Notes under the pieces: generated by a model
The model's database searches: none
What the model was told of the DNA's origin: nothing
Seen by the model: the letters and a program-made list of their open reading frames with translations, nothing else
Position numbers and translations under genes: made by a program
NCBI GenBank assembly: GCA_900544685.1
Contig: UQWA01000008.1
Location: 1 to 64,000, forward strand
From: an uncultured Lachnospiraceae bacterium
GTDB taxonomy: Bacteria; Bacillota; Clostridia; Lachnospirales; Lachnospiraceae
Length of the DNA stretch: 64,000 nt
Direction of reading: 5' to 3'
In this document: in pieces, positions 63,201 to 64,000 of the stretch
How positions within the stretch are numbered: the first letter of the stretch is position 1
Layout: each line of letters opens with the position of its first letter

Positions 63201-64000
63201 GTGGGTAAAAGTACGATAAATGCCGAACTGTGCGCTAAGATGTTTCTGGCAGGGGCAAAGAATCTTGAGGCAAATAAAGAATGGATTAATGAACTGAATG
63301 TATTTCCGGTTCCTGACGGAGATACAGGTACCAATATGACACTGACCATCATGTCAGCGGCAAAAGAAGTGGCAGGACTGGAAACTGTGAACATGGAGAC
63401 ACTGGCAAAGGCAATCTCATCCGGATCTTTACGTGGAGCAAGAGGAAATTCAGGTGTTATCCTCTCGCAGCTTCTGAGAGGATTTACCAAGGGGATCCGC
63501 GATACCAGTGAGATTGACGTGATTACCATTACAGAGGCGTTTCAGAAGGCTGTGGCGACTGCATACAAGGCAGTTATGAAGCCAAAGGAAGGAACTATTC
63601 TGACTGTAGCCAAGGGATTTGCAGACAAGGCAACTGAACTGGCTTTAACAGAGAACGTTGAGATGGAAGAACTGCTGGATACTTCTCTTAAGTATGCAGA
63701 AGAAGTGCTGGCTAAGACCCCTGAGATGCTTCCTGTTTTAAAAGAAGCTGGTGTAGTAGATTCTGGCGGACAGGGATTGATTCAGGTATTAAAGGGTGCT
63801 TTCGATGCTTATCTTGGCAAGGAAGTAGATTACACAATTGAAAAGCCTGAGAGCACAGGAGAACCTGCGCAGGCAGATACCAGAACAGAGGCAGATATTA
63901 AGTTCGGTTATTGCACAGAATTCATTATAATGACGAAGAAGCCAATGCAGCAGGCAGAAGAGCTGAAGTTCAAGGCATTCCTGGAGAGTATTGGAGATTC
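63201..64000 (+). CDS. FakA/YloV-type kinase, N-terminal part (cut by window end)
   Basis: Partial, 266 codons seen. A GTG start at 63201 has AAGGAGG 10 nt upstream. The DAK2/DhaL domain shows VPDGDTGTNMTLT with the metal-binding Asp residues and RGARGNSGVILSQLLRG for nucleotide binding. In FakA this domain phosphorylates fatty acids held by FakB. The rest of the gene (linker and C-terminal domain) lies beyond 64000. Confidence 0.93.
   Translation, partial: MGKSTINAELCAKMFLAGAKNLEANKEWINELNVFPVPDGDTGTNMTLTIMSAAKEVAGLETVNMETLAKAISSGSLRGARGNSGVILSQLLRGFTKGIRDTSEIDVITITEAFQKAVATAYKAVMKPKEGTILTVAKGFADKATELALTENVEMEELLDTSLKYAEEVLAKTPEMLPVLKEAGVVDSGGQGLIQVLKGAFDAYLGKEVDYTIEKPESTGEPAQADTRTEADIKFGYCTEFIIMTKKPMQQAEELKFKAFLESIGD

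Noticed and set aside
1..64000. CRISPR arrays, rRNA genes, prophage modules
   Set aside because: No regularly spaced repeats, rRNA core sequences or phage structural genes were seen.

Overview
The window reads as chromosomal DNA of a low-to-mid GC, spore-lineage Clostridia member, most likely Lachnospiraceae. This rests on strong AGGAGG-type ribosome sites, TTGACA/TATAAT promoters, sporulation genes (a SpoIVA-like protein, GerW/YtfJ), the gene order rpmB (minus) / Asp23 / DAK2 kinase, a giant acyl-CoA dehydratase-activase fusion, and gene pairs common in that family. Genus cannot be fixed from sequence alone.

Layout. 1-55 is the 3' end of a group II intron (end of domain V, domain VI with bulged branch-point A). 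201-6139: a secreted SH3b protein, an SGNH-like secreted hydrolase, an OmpR/histidine-kinase pair, a Sir2-like protein and an odd phosphoribosyltransferase. 6167-16964 is an accessory stretch: an AT-richer response regulator/kinase/ABC transporter cassette, a YitT membrane protein, an ECF sigma factor with its anti-sigma, a BlaI/BlaR1-like pair with a 50-bp palindromic operator, a Tn916-type excisionase and an integrase gene with an internal deletion. Two 57-bp copies of a hairpin repeat (6167 and 15927) lie near the two sides of this stretch.

17079-21826 is a compact run hisH-hisF-ung followed by a MotA/TolQ-like plus OmpA/MotB-like pair that resembles the ZorA-ZorB motor without Zorya effectors. 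22015-26244 (minus) is a 1409-residue activase/dehydratase-like protein. 26409-32594 holds tgt, yajC, leuB, ilvD and ilvB. 32728-37465 holds serC-serA, a DUF1015 protein with a DGHHR motif, a CsoR-type copper sensor and trmO. 37526-40097 holds an L,D-transpeptidase, a secreted protein and tRNA-Thr(CGT). 40281-47351 holds gltX, a UvrD-like helicase, a convergent DUF1292 gene, a GH13 glycogen-debranching homologue that has lost its catalytic residues, a DUF5662 protein and a SpoIVA-like protein lacking the ATPase domain.

47526-48767 is a secreted cell-wall-binding repeat protein. 48898-52232 is a cobalamin nucleotide-loop operon (cobT, cobU, cobS, a second CobU-like gene, a CobC-like phosphatase). 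52305-59737 carries ruvAB, zapA, a U32 peptidase, a SEDS (FtsW/RodA) protein and its class B PBP. 59831-62422 holds a NUDIX hydrolase, a small hypothetical, a DUF2953/GerW pair and a 45-residue membrane peptide. The window ends with rpmB (minus), an Asp23 protein and a partial FakA/YloV-like kinase.

The most unusual items are the effector-less ZorAB-like motor pair, the catalytically dead GH13 protein, the ATPase-less SpoIVA with a ribosome site buried in a hairpin, the BlaR1-like protease ending in a GGANGPT motif otherwise typical of Na+-pumping decarboxylase beta subunits, and the DUF1015/serCA linkage with no serB in sight. No CRISPR array, complete prophage or complete mobile element is present.
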